This document shows, in pieces, positions 9,759-19,000 of a stretch of 64,000 nt of DNA. Each line of letters begins with the position of its first letter. Within the stretch, counting starts at the first letter, position 1. The stretch comes from Lewinellaceae bacterium. GTDB lineage: Bacteria; Bacteroidota; Bacteroidia; Chitinophagales; Saprospiraceae. The position numbers were made by a program, and so were the translations under genes. The notes under the pieces were generated by a model. That model made no database searches. It worked only from the letters and a program-made list of their open reading frames with translations, and was not told where the DNA came from. The DNA lies in the NCBI GenBank assembly GCA_020636405.1, contig JACJXW010000004.1, positions 744,001-808,000 on the forward strand. Reading direction: 5' to 3'.

Positions 9759-9796
9759 TGGGTTGAGGATAGTCCGTTAATGGCAACTGGTTAATT

Positions 9797-11467
9797 TTAT
9801 TTACCAAAAAAACTTTCAGCAAGCCTTCCTGCTTCATTGTATTCCTGATAGATCTTTTCGTAGATAGCGGCCTGTTCCGGGCTGGGATGGTACTCGGCGT
9901 CAAAACCGGAACCCATCCGGGCCATGGCGTCGGAGACGTTGTCGTAGATGCCGGCAGCGGTAGCGGCGAACATGGCGGCTCCCAGCGCGCAGGTTTGCTC
10001 CGAACGGGCGATCTTGATGGGGCGGTTGAGCACATCGGCCATCGTTTGCATTACGAAAGGCGATTTTTTTGCTACCCCGCCCAGGCCGATCACGCCTTTG
10101 ATGGGAACGCCTTCTTCCTGGAAGCGGTCCACGATCTTCCGGGCGCCAAAACACGTAGCTTCTACCAGGGCCCGGAAGACCCTCGGCGCATCACTGCCGA
10201 GGTTGAGTCCGAATATAGCGCCTTTCAGGGCTTGGTTGGCATCGGGCGTACGGCGGCCGTTAAGCCAGTCGAGGGCGACGATGCCGGTTTCGCCCGGAGG
10301 GATCTGCTCGGCGGCGGCCGTCAGTTCCGGAATGATACGGGCAGAGGCCTCTTCAATGAGTTCCTGCTTCAGTTTGTCATCGAGGAGCCGGCTTTGGCCC
10401 ACCACCTCATTCAGCGTCCAGGCCAGCAGGTTTTTGAACCAGGCAAACACATCGCCAAAAGCAGACTGGCCCGCCTCCAACCCCAGCATGCCGGGAATGA
10501 CCGAGCCATCGACCTGCCCGCAGATGCCTCTGACCAGTTTTTCTTCACTCCCGTCCATTGGAGCGATAAGCATGTCGCAGGTGGAGGTCCCCATGACCTT
10601 GCTGAGGTGATAGGGCTCGATCTGTCCGCCAACAGCGCCCATGTGCGCGTCGAAGGCCCCGACGCTGACCACTACATCTGTGCTAAGCCCCAGCCTTTTT
10701 GCCCATTCTTCCGATAACCGTCCGGCGGGAAGATCGGAGGTATGGGTTTTTTGGTAAAGCCTGTCCACCAGTCCATCCAACAGAGGGTCGAGAGCGATGA
10801 AAAAATCATTAGGGGGCAAGCCGCCGAAAGCTTCGTGCCAGAGTGCCTTGTGCCCGGCAGCACAGCGGCTGCGCTTCATTTCATGCACATCGGTGCCGCC
10901 GGTGAGCAGGAAGGGTATCCAGTCACAGTGTTCCACCCAGGAATAGGCGGCCCGGCGCACCCGCTCGTTGGCCCGGATCGTTCTCAGGATCTTGGCCCAG
11001 AACCATTCGGAGGAGTAAATCCCCCCTTCGTACCTGGCATAATCGACCGGCCATTTTGCGCACAGTGCGTTGATCTCTGCCGCTTCTTTAATGGCCGTGT
11101 GGTCTTTCCAGAGAATGAACATAGCGTCAGGTTCTTCCTCAAAACCGGGCAGCAGTGAAAGAGGGGTGCCGCTTCTGTCCACGGCAACAGGAGTTGAACC
11201 GGTAGTGTCTACCGAAATGCCGGCAACCCGCCCTGCAGTATCCGCGGGAGCCTGGGCCAGGGCACGGAGAATGGACTGTTCCAGCCCTTCGACATAGTCC
11301 AGCGGATGCTGCCTAAATTGGTTGGAAGAAGGATGGCAGTAGGCTCCTGCCCTCCAGCGCGGATAATAAAACACGGAACTGCCCACTTCGCGGCCGTCCT
11401 GAGCATCAACGATTACGGAACGGACGCTGTCGGTTCCGTAGTCAACACCTATGACATATTTATTCAT
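9797..11467 (-). CDS. araB: Ribulokinase
   Basis: Phosphorylates L-ribulose with ATP in the cytoplasm. The 556-aa protein belongs to the FGGY carbohydrate kinase family and is near the length of E. coli AraB (566 aa). Its N-terminus YVIGVDYGTDSVRSVIVDA is the phosphate-binding start of the actin-like fold. SVGAFDAHMGAVGG includes the catalytic Asp region, and the C-terminal half has VIGLGGVAKKSPFVMQTMAD and the ATP-site segment CALGAAMFAA. It is the first of the sugar genes on the minus strand, yet only 42 bp separate it from the end of the histidine kinase gene, with no hairpin between them. The sensor genes and the arabinose genes may therefore share a transcript. Confidence 0.95.
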   Translation of the reverse strand: MNKYVIGVDYGTDSVRSVIVDAQDGREVGSSVFYYPRWRAGAYCHPSSNQFRQHPLDYVEGLEQSILRALAQAPADTAGRVAGISVDTTGSTPVAVDRSGTPLSLLPGFEEEPDAMFILWKDHTAIKEAAEINALCAKWPVDYARYEGGIYSSEWFWAKILRTIRANERVRRAAYSWVEHCDWIPFLLTGGTDVHEMKRSRCAAGHKALWHEAFGGLPPNDFFIALDPLLDGLVDRLYQKTHTSDLPAGRLSEEWAKRLGLSTDVVVSVGAFDAHMGAVGGQIEPYHLSKVMGTSTCDMLIAPMDGSEEKLVRGICGQVDGSVIPGMLGLEAGQSAFGDVFAWFKNLLAWTLNEVVGQSRLLDDKLKQELIEEASARIIPELTAAAEQIPPGETGIVALDWLNGRRTPDANQALKGAIFGLNLGSDAPRVFRALVEATCFGARKIVDRFQEEGVPIKGVIGLGGVAKKSPFVMQTMADVLNRPIKIARSEQTCALGAAMFAATAAGIYDNVSDAMARMGSGFDAEYHPSPEQAAIYEKIYQEYNEAGRLAESFFGK

Positions 11468-11509
11468 TAGTATGCGAGTTATTCATTACGCTGCTGTCCC
11501 CTCAGTCCC

Positions 11510-13633
11510 CTATTGCGGCCGGTTTAACGGCAAGCGAATGACGAATTCCGTATACTCTCCCGGCTCACTGTTCACTTCCAATTCGCCCTGATGGCCGATC
11601 ACAATAAGGTCGTGGCTGATGGACAACCCCAGGCCGGTGTTGCCGGTACCGGCAGGTTTGGTGGTGAAAAAGGGCTGAAATATCTTCTCCCTGACTTTTT
11701 CGGGTATCCCGGGGCCGTTGTCCCGCAAGCGAATGACGGCCTTGCCTTTTTGTGTTTCCGTACTCACCCGGATGGCCGCGTGAAAAGCCGCCCCATTTTG
11801 TTCCTGCTTCTCGTGAAGCGCATAGCAGGCATTGTGGAAAATATTCAGGATGACCCGGCCCAGATCCTGGGGGATCACTTCGACCGGAGGCAGGGAGGGG
11901 TCGTAGCTTTTTTCAATATCGATATTAAAGCCCGGGGCGTTGGCCCGGTATCCGTGGTAGGCCAGGTGGATGTTCTCTTCGATCAAGGTGTTGATGTCCA
12001 CTTTCTGTGGCTCGCCCTTGTCTCCCCGCGCTTGTTCCATCATGCGCTTGACGACGCGGTCGGCCCGGATACCGTTGTCCCGGATGTCCTTTGCATTTTG
12101 GCTGAGGTCGGCCGCCAGGCCGAGGAGCAATTCATACTGGCCGGGCGGTAGCTTATCCTCATTGTCGGCGATCACTTCCACGAGTTCATTGCCGAGGTCG
12201 ACGGAGCCTTCCGCGAAATTGGTCACGAAGTTGAGAGGGTTCTTGATCTCATGGGCAATGCCGGCAGTGATCTGGCCCAGAGAGGCCAGTTTATCCTGCA
12301 TGATGAGCTGGCGTTGGGCTTCGAATTTCTCCGTTGCCCGAATGCGCTTCAGGCGATAGTACTGGACGAGAATGACGATAAGGACCAACGCCACCAGTAA
12401 GCCGGCGGCAGTAGCATATTGTACGGACCGTTGTCGCCGGAGTTTGGCTTCCAGCTCGTACTCGAGCTGCTGCTTTTCTTTTTCGAACTCGTATTCGGCC
12501 CCGAGCAGGGCTATGCTTTTGATCCGGTCTTCATTGAGCAGGGCGTCTTTGGTGTTTTCGTAGATCTCATGGTATTTGAGTGCCTCCGGATAATTTTTTT
12601 GCTCTTTGTATACCAGGTAAAGGCCCAGTGCAGCTTTCTCCATTTCCGGTTTCAGGTCACCGGACTGTGCTTCCCGAAAAGCATCTTCAAAGTAGGAAAG
12701 GGCTTTAGCCAGGCTCACTCCGCCGTTGTCGCGGCGGGCCAGCGCCAGGTTGACATTGCCGAGCCCCGTCAGGGAAAGGGCCATTTCTCTCTTGGCTTCC
12801 ACACTTTTTGCCGCCTGGTAAGCCTGGGTGTGAAATTTCAGAGCTTCCTGATAATCGCCGCGGGCGGCGTAAACCTTGCCGATGTTGTTGAGGGCGTAGG
12901 CATAAGAGGGGTAGGGGTCTCCCCCGGAGATATCCAGTGCCTCGATGGATTTCTGGAAATAATAGAGGGCGGAGTCCAGCTGTTCTCTTTCCAGATAGAT
13001 CTCGCCCAGGTTGACCAGGGAAGTGCCGATGGCCTCGAGGTCTCCTGTTTCTTCGCTGATCCCGACTGCCCGCAGGTAATAATCCCGTGCTTTGTCGTGG
13101 TTGGCCGGATCGTTGAAATAGACGGCGCCGATGTTGGTCAGTGCTGTTGCGATACGCAGCTTATCTCCCAGTTTTTCCGATACCCGCAACGATTCGAGGT
13201 AATACTCCAAGGCTTTCGGGTCATTTCCCTGGTTGAAGTAGACGGCCCCAATATTGTTGAGCAGGTTGCCGACCCCCAACTGGTCGTCGATGGACTGGAA
13301 GATGGCCAGCGATCGTTCCCAGTAATCCAGTACTTTGTCGTAGTTGCCTTTGACGAAATAGGCCAGGCCTATGTTTTTCAGAGCGTAGGCCTGCCCCTTG
13401 GGGAAATCAAGGCTGATGGATAGCTCAATGGCCTCATTGCTGTAAGCGAGGGCCTCTTCCGGCTGGGACCGGAAAATACGGCTGCCCAGGGCCACCAAGG
13501 TGTTTACCCTCGTTGTGTCCTTGCCGCTGGTTTGTAGAACGGCTTTCAGGCTATCGATCTCGTTGAGCTGGGCTTGGCCTGGTGCGAACGGGAACAGCAA
13601 CAGAATACCAATAAATAATGCTTTTGTCTTCAC
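11510..13633 (-). CDS. TPR-domain sensor histidine kinase
   Basis: A 707-aa membrane-bound sensor. It starts at GTG 13633, followed by a signal-like segment (KTKALFIGILLLFPFAPGQ). Residues about 25-390 are TPR repeats, with recurring ALKNIGLAYF and ALEYYLESL motifs. A transmembrane helix follows at about 402-424, then a short linker. The kinase part has a dimerisation H-box, GIAHEIKNPLNFV, with His461, and an ATPase domain with DNGPGIPEKV and TGNTGLGLSIS. There is no attached receiver domain and no response regulator nearby. The start overlaps the stop of the cyclase gene by 4 bp (GTGA), which implies translational coupling. The TPR part closely resembles that of the cyclase, so one was probably duplicated from the other. 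The TPRs would lie in the periplasm if the signal segment is cleaved. Confidence 0.88.
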   Translation of the reverse strand: MKTKALFIGILLLFPFAPGQAQLNEIDSLKAVLQTSGKDTTRVNTLVALGSRIFRSQPEEALAYSNEAIELSISLDFPKGQAYALKNIGLAYFVKGNYDKVLDYWERSLAIFQSIDDQLGVGNLLNNIGAVYFNQGNDPKALEYYLESLRVSEKLGDKLRIATALTNIGAVYFNDPANHDKARDYYLRAVGISEETGDLEAIGTSLVNLGEIYLEREQLDSALYYFQKSIEALDISGGDPYPSYAYALNNIGKVYAARGDYQEALKFHTQAYQAAKSVEAKREMALSLTGLGNVNLALARRDNGGVSLAKALSYFEDAFREAQSGDLKPEMEKAALGLYLVYKEQKNYPEALKYHEIYENTKDALLNEDRIKSIALLGAEYEFEKEKQQLEYELEAKLRRQRSVQYATAAGLLVALVLIVILVQYYRLKRIRATEKFEAQRQLIMQDKLASLGQITAGIAHEIKNPLNFVTNFAEGSVDLGNELVEVIADNEDKLPPGQYELLLGLAADLSQNAKDIRDNGIRADRVVKRMMEQARGDKGEPQKVDINTLIEENIHLAYHGYRANAPGFNIDIEKSYDPSLPPVEVIPQDLGRVILNIFHNACYALHEKQEQNGAAFHAAIRVSTETQKGKAVIRLRDNGPGIPEKVREKIFQPFFTTKPAGTGNTGLGLSISHDLIVIGHQGELEVNSEPGEYTEFVIRLPLNRPQ

Positions 13634-15618
13634 GGGCTCGGTTTATGGTTCCGGACAAAATACATTTTGAATCGCTCGCCGTTTTTGGCTTCCAGTTCCC
13701 CCCGGTATTCACACTCAAAATCATCCTTGATGAGCCGGTAGGTGTTTTCCGAAATGTTGATCTGGCCAGGGGCTGAGCTGGACTCCATCCGCGAGGCCAG
13801 GTTGACCGTGACACCCCAGATATCGTACTGAAATTTCCTGGTGCCTACTACGCCTGCTACCACCGGGCCGGTATTGATGCCCAGCCGGATCTCGAAGGGT
13901 AGAATGCCTTCGGGTTTGTTCTCTTTTACCGAGCGGACGAAATCGGCGATTTCCAGTGCTGCCCGCACGGCATCCCCGGGGTTGGAGTCATTGGGCACCG
14001 GCAGGCCCCCGACGCACATATAGGCATCACCAATGGTCTTGATCTTTTCCAGGTTGTGCCGGCTGGTGATCTCATCAAAATGAGTGAAATAATAATCAAT
14101 GCTTTTCACCAGGTTCTCCGGAGAATTGGACTCGGAAAACCGGGTGAACTCCTTGAAGTCGGTAAACAGTACCGTAGCCTTTTCAAACCGTTTGGCCTCT
14201 ACGTATCCTTTTTGTTTCAGCTCTTCGGCCGTATCCGCAGGCAGGATATTCAGGAGGATCTGCTCGGCCCGGTTCCGTTCCTCCGAGATGATCTTATTGC
14301 TCTTGCGGGCAAAACTGTACTGGTAATAAATGCCGGCAAGAATGACAGCCAGAAAGGCAGCGACGGCAAAAAGGAAATTGCGCAGGATATTGGCCCGCTG
14401 GATGGTGGCCTCACTCAGGTCATTGTCTATTCTGAGCAGCTCGATCTCGGCCTCCTTTTTCTCCAGGTCGAACTGGAACTGGATGTTGGCCAACCTTTTA
14501 TCGCTTTCCGTATTATAGAGGGTATCGCGGAGCTGCCCAAAGAGAACCTGGTATTTAAAAGCGTTTTTGTAATCCGAGCGTTCGGCATAGCTTTGGGCCA
14601 GGCCCTGATACGCATCCCGGAGCTCTGCGTTCAGCCTGGTTTCCCGGGCAATGGCCTCTGCACGCAAAAAAATATCCAGTGCGGCCTGTGTATTTCCCTG
14701 CAGTTGGTGCGTATTTGCCAGGTTGATCAGGGCTTGTGCCAGCTGCAAGCGAGCATTTTTACTCTCTGCGATCTTAATGGCCTCCCGATGGAATTGAATG
14801 GCTTTGGCCAGTTTGCCCTGTAAGGCATAGGCCTTGCCCATTAAGGAAAGAGGGGAGGAGGCCGGCCCTCCGGACTTTTCCAGCGCCTTTAATGCTTTTT
14901 CGAAGTTGGTAAGTGCCGATTGATAATCTTGCCTGGCCATATAGACTTCTCCCAGGTTGACCGCTGCGGTGCCAATGGCGTCCAGGTCGCCGATCTCTTC
15001 ACTGATGGCCAACGCCCGCTGATAATAACCGAGGGCTTTATCGTGAGTGGAAGGCTTATTGAAATAGACCAGTCCAATGTTCATCAGCGCGGTGGCCACT
15101 CTCAGTTTGTCCCCCAGTTGTTCGGCGGCCCGGAGCGACTCGAGATAGTACTCCAGGGCCTTGGGCTCGTCGCCATAATTGAAGTGAACCGCACCGATGT
15201 TGTTGTTCAGGTTGCTGATACCCAGCTTATCATCAATGGACTCAAAGGTCCGCAGTGATTGGTGCCAGTAGTTGAGTACCTCGACAAAGTCGCCTTTGAC
15301 ATAATAGGCCAACCCGATATTTTTCAGCGCATACCCCAGCCCCTTCTGGAAATCGAGCCGTTCGGCCAGCCCGACAGCCTGCCGGGCGTAAACAAGGGCG
15401 GTATCGGGGCTGGAACGAAAAACATTGGTGCAAAGATCAAGCAGTGCGTTTACCTTTACCGTGTCTTCCTGCATGCCGCTAATAAGCGCTTTCAGGCTAT
15501 CAGCCTGAGCGGTCTGAGCGAAAAAACCGGCTGGAAAGGCCGTTGAGAGTATCAGTATTAAGGTCCAGTGCTTTCCCACTATGGATTTTTTGAAATCAGT
15601 TCCAAATTTACACAACAT
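13630..15618 (-). CDS. TPR-domain class III adenylate cyclase
   Basis: Predicted to make cyclic AMP in the cytoplasm. TPR repeats fill residues about 40-380, a transmembrane helix lies near 405-425, and a class III cyclase domain ends the protein (662 aa from ATG 15618). The metal-binding Asp pair is visible: TVLFTDFKEFTRFS (Asp487) and TIGDAYMCVGG (Asp531). Adenine-type determinants are present: Lys527 in EKIKTIGD and Asp in the motif QYDIWGVTVNLASRM, where guanylate cyclases have Glu and Cys. The start is uncertain: GTG 15579 would give a tighter signal peptide, and a TAAATTTG box at 15603-15610 would then be its -7 element. It is the first gene of the minus-strand run ending in the arabinose genes. 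Confidence 0.87.
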   Translation of the reverse strand: MLCKFGTDFKKSIVGKHWTLILILSTAFPAGFFAQTAQADSLKALISGMQEDTVKVNALLDLCTNVFRSSPDTALVYARQAVGLAERLDFQKGLGYALKNIGLAYYVKGDFVEVLNYWHQSLRTFESIDDKLGISNLNNNIGAVHFNYGDEPKALEYYLESLRAAEQLGDKLRVATALMNIGLVYFNKPSTHDKALGYYQRALAISEEIGDLDAIGTAAVNLGEVYMARQDYQSALTNFEKALKALEKSGGPASSPLSLMGKAYALQGKLAKAIQFHREAIKIAESKNARLQLAQALINLANTHQLQGNTQAALDIFLRAEAIARETRLNAELRDAYQGLAQSYAERSDYKNAFKYQVLFGQLRDTLYNTESDKRLANIQFQFDLEKKEAEIELLRIDNDLSEATIQRANILRNFLFAVAAFLAVILAGIYYQYSFARKSNKIISEERNRAEQILLNILPADTAEELKQKGYVEAKRFEKATVLFTDFKEFTRFSESNSPENLVKSIDYYFTHFDEITSRHNLEKIKTIGDAYMCVGGLPVPNDSNPGDAVRAALEIADFVRSVKENKPEGILPFEIRLGINTGPVVAGVVGTRKFQYDIWGVTVNLASRMESSSAPGQINISENTYRLIKDDFECEYRGELEAKNGERFKMYFVRNHKPSP

Positions 15619-16029
15619 AGACAAAATTGCCGAAGAATGTGCCGCCTGGTGGGGAAGTGCCGCGCTATCGCGACAAAATTGCCCCCATCCTCGTCCGGGT
15701 TTTGACCAGGAATATTGTCAGAATGGAACGGCGAATACCTTGAGATAATTGGGAAAGTTGTCTATATTTGTGCAATCATTTTAAATATCCCCCGTCCTTT
15801 TAAGTTAGCTATCTGAATACCATTTTCCCTTTTTTTGCACGACATACAGTGTGCCGGTTTTCCTATATGGAGCATCTGACGCTTGGGCCGATTGCCTGAA
15901 GTGATTCCTTATTGTCCATCGGCGGGCAATGGAAGGGCCTCGGACGGATATTGTCAGAAGGCAGTTCTATGAAAAGAAATTCCGGCATAGAGATAAAAAA
16001 TTACGCTAAATAACAAAAAGTAATACAGG
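15619..16029. other. Divergent intergenic region upstream of cyclase and giant subtilase
   Basis: About 410 bp between divergent genes, without a convincing gene. It holds a good Bacteroidota-type promoter pointing right at 15740-15770, listed separately. A minus-strand frame at 15954-16157 overlaps the start of the giant gene and has no family character, so I take it as chance. Confidence 0.5.
15740..15770 (+). promoter_or_regulatory. Predicted promoter of the first giant subtilase-like gene
   Basis: TTG at 15740-15742 and TATATTTG at 15763-15770, 20 nt apart, match the Bacteroidota pattern of a -33 TTTG/TTG and a -7 TAnnTTTG. It points toward the gene at 16030, leaving a leader of about 250 nt. 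Confidence 0.55.
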
Positions 16030-19000
16030 ATGAAAGGCCTATCAGACCCTATTCGAGAAAATCTCATGGCATGCAATGGGAAAAAAGGCACCGGCAGGAA
16101 AAAGGCGCTTCGTATCCTTTCCTGGCTTTCCGTCTTTGTTTTCCTGGGCAGCATCACGTTGTCCGGACAAATTTATGAAACGACCGGAGCCAGCACCGAC
16201 TGGGAGGATCCCAATGCCTGGTCCTGTTCCGGCGAGGGCTGTGATGATGCCCCCTATCCGGGGTTTAAACTGCAGGGGATACAGGTTTTTGTTCGGCACA
16301 ATATCAACTATTCCTCCCCCCGGGCCTTAAAGATCCGCAGGGAAGGCTTGCTGCATATCACAGAGGGCGCTGCCCTTTCCATGGTGCCAAAGTTGTACGT
16401 ATATGAATACGGTAGACTGGCCATCGACGGCGGTAGCCTGCAGGCCGAGTTCGGCGTTTCTAATGAAAAAGGAGCGATAGAGCTGAATGACGCCCTGGTG
16501 CAGATAAACGGCAACTACATCAATCGGGGAAATACCACGCTCAATAATTCCTGTATAGACCTTCTGGATGGAAATTTCATCAACACCAAAAACATGCTGG
16601 GAGCCGGGAGTATAAAAACGCAAAGTGGCGCCATCATCAATGCCGGAAGCTGGAGCCTGGGCTTAATATACTGTTCGAGCTATAATGTCAGCAATGTCCC
16701 CGGCACGGAAGATTGTGATGCAGTAAACGCCATCTGCGATTGTGTCCTTAGGAATTGCGACATCCTGCCCGGTTACAACCCCACCACCAAGATCTCCAGC
16801 CCTATCGGGTCGGAGTTGTGGTCTCTCTACCGCTCTTATGACCCGAACGGCGAGCCTCCTTCCGACGCCATTTACCGCATCAATAACAGTGGCGAAACAC
16901 TCATCGAGATCGTCGTCCTCGAGGGTAAATACAATGATGTGGTCAACTTACTGGCGTCTTACGGCATCAGCCCCTCCGATTTTTATGACGACCGCATCAC
17001 CACTGTCAATGATGAGCTGCTGATCACCGTATTTTTCCCGATCATTCATCTGGAGGAACTGAGCCAACGGACAGACATCATCAATTTTGTCCGGCCAGTT
17101 TCGCCGGGCCTGAACAACGCCGGGCTGATCACCAGCCAGGGCGACCTGGCCCAGGGGTCTCCTCTCGCCCGCCTGGGGTGGAACCTGACGGGTACAGGTG
17201 TCAAGGTGGGCGTCATTTCCGATAGCTATGCAACCAATGCTGGGGCGAGGGACAATGACATCACCAATGGCGACCTGCCGGGAGCTGCCAATCCGGTCGT
17301 CGTCGTCCAGGACTACCCCTTTGGGCTGGCCACCGATGAAGGGCGCGCCATGCTGCAGATCGTTCACGACGTAGCCCCGGAAGCTCAGTTGTTCTTCCAG
17401 ACCGGTTTCATCAGCGAGGGCAACCTGGCATTCGGCATCCGCAGGTTACGGGAAGAATACGGATGCGATATCATCGTCGATGACGTTCAATACCTGACCG
17501 AACCTTTCTTTCGGGACGGGCTGGTGGCTCAGGCCGTCGATGAAGTTGTCGCCGATGGCGCCGCCTATTTCAGTGCCGCCGGCAATTTCGGGTCCCGTTC
17601 TTTTACTGCTGATTTTACACCGGCCCCGGCTCCGCATGAGAACCGCCACGACTTCGGAGGAGGAGATTACCGGCAGAGCGTCCAGTTGGGCGCCGGCCAG
17701 TACATCATTGTGCTGCAATGGAATGACGAGTATTATTCCCTGGGGAGCCCACAGGGCGCCCGGTATGACCTGGACATCTACCTGGTCCAGGATAACGGAG
17801 CTGTTCTTTACGGGTTCAACCGCGATAACAACGGGGACGCCGCTCTCGGGATGCCGGGGGGAGATCCCATAGAGGTCATGCCCTTTACCGTACTCAACCC
17901 CACTACCACCAACATCATGATCGAAATGGCGGACGGCCCGGGGGGGATGTTGCCAAAATTCAAATATGTGGTTTTCCGGGCGGGTGATGACGGCACTTTT
18001 ATTACCGATCCTCCCCTGGGGGGCTCGGCAGACAATTCGACCATCGTGGGCCATGCCAATGCCTCCGGCGCTATCGCTGTGGGTGCGGTACGGTACATCA
18101 ATACTCCCGCGTTCGGAGGAGTGCTCACGCCCGAGAACTTTTCCTCTACCGGCGGAACACCCATTGGTAGAAACGCTCCCCGGGAGAAACCGGACATCAT
18201 GGCGCCCAACGGAGCGAACACCTCCATCAGCTTTGGCGCTCCCGATATCGAGGAAGACAACATCCCTAACTTCTTCGGCACCTCCGCTGCTGCTCCTCAT
18301 GCCGCCGGGGTGGCCGCCCTGGTACTGGATGCCTACAACCGGTTCGGGATCGACGCTCCCACCGATATCCGCGAACTCCTCACGTCTACGGCGATCGATA
18401 TGGGAAGCCCGGGCTTTGACTTTTCTTCCGGTTACGGCTTCCTTTCCTCCTATAACGCCATGAAGGAAATCGCCAACCCCACGCCTATTCTGTCCGGACT
18501 GAACCTGGAGAACCTGGATCTGGAACTCTATCAGCCGGGCGATATTGCCTTCACCCTTATTCTGGAGGGCCAGTTCCTGGATGAGTCCACTGTGGTATTT
18601 TTGGGAGAGGAAGAACTGGAAACCAACGTGATCGACGATAGCACCGCAACGGTAGAGATCCCACCCTTCGAGGGCAACCCGGCGATCGTGGCCTTTACGG
18701 AACCCGGCCCGCTGACCAACGGTACGGACGGAGGGTTTTCCAATGCCCTCACCTTTTTTGATGAAACCGTTACAGAAGTATTCATCGAGGTGGGCCCTTC
18801 CGTCAAGAGATACGGAGAGCCCCTGCCGGAATTCAGCTTTACAACCCGGGTGGCCGGTACGGAGCTGCCATTGGCCGAGGAAGAGCTCGCCCTGCTGGCC
18901 CCTGCGGTAAGCTTCAGTACTGCCGCTAATGCAGCCAGTAATGTGGGCATCTATGCGGTGAATGCCGATACTGCCGGAATAGATCCAGTGTTGTATGAAA

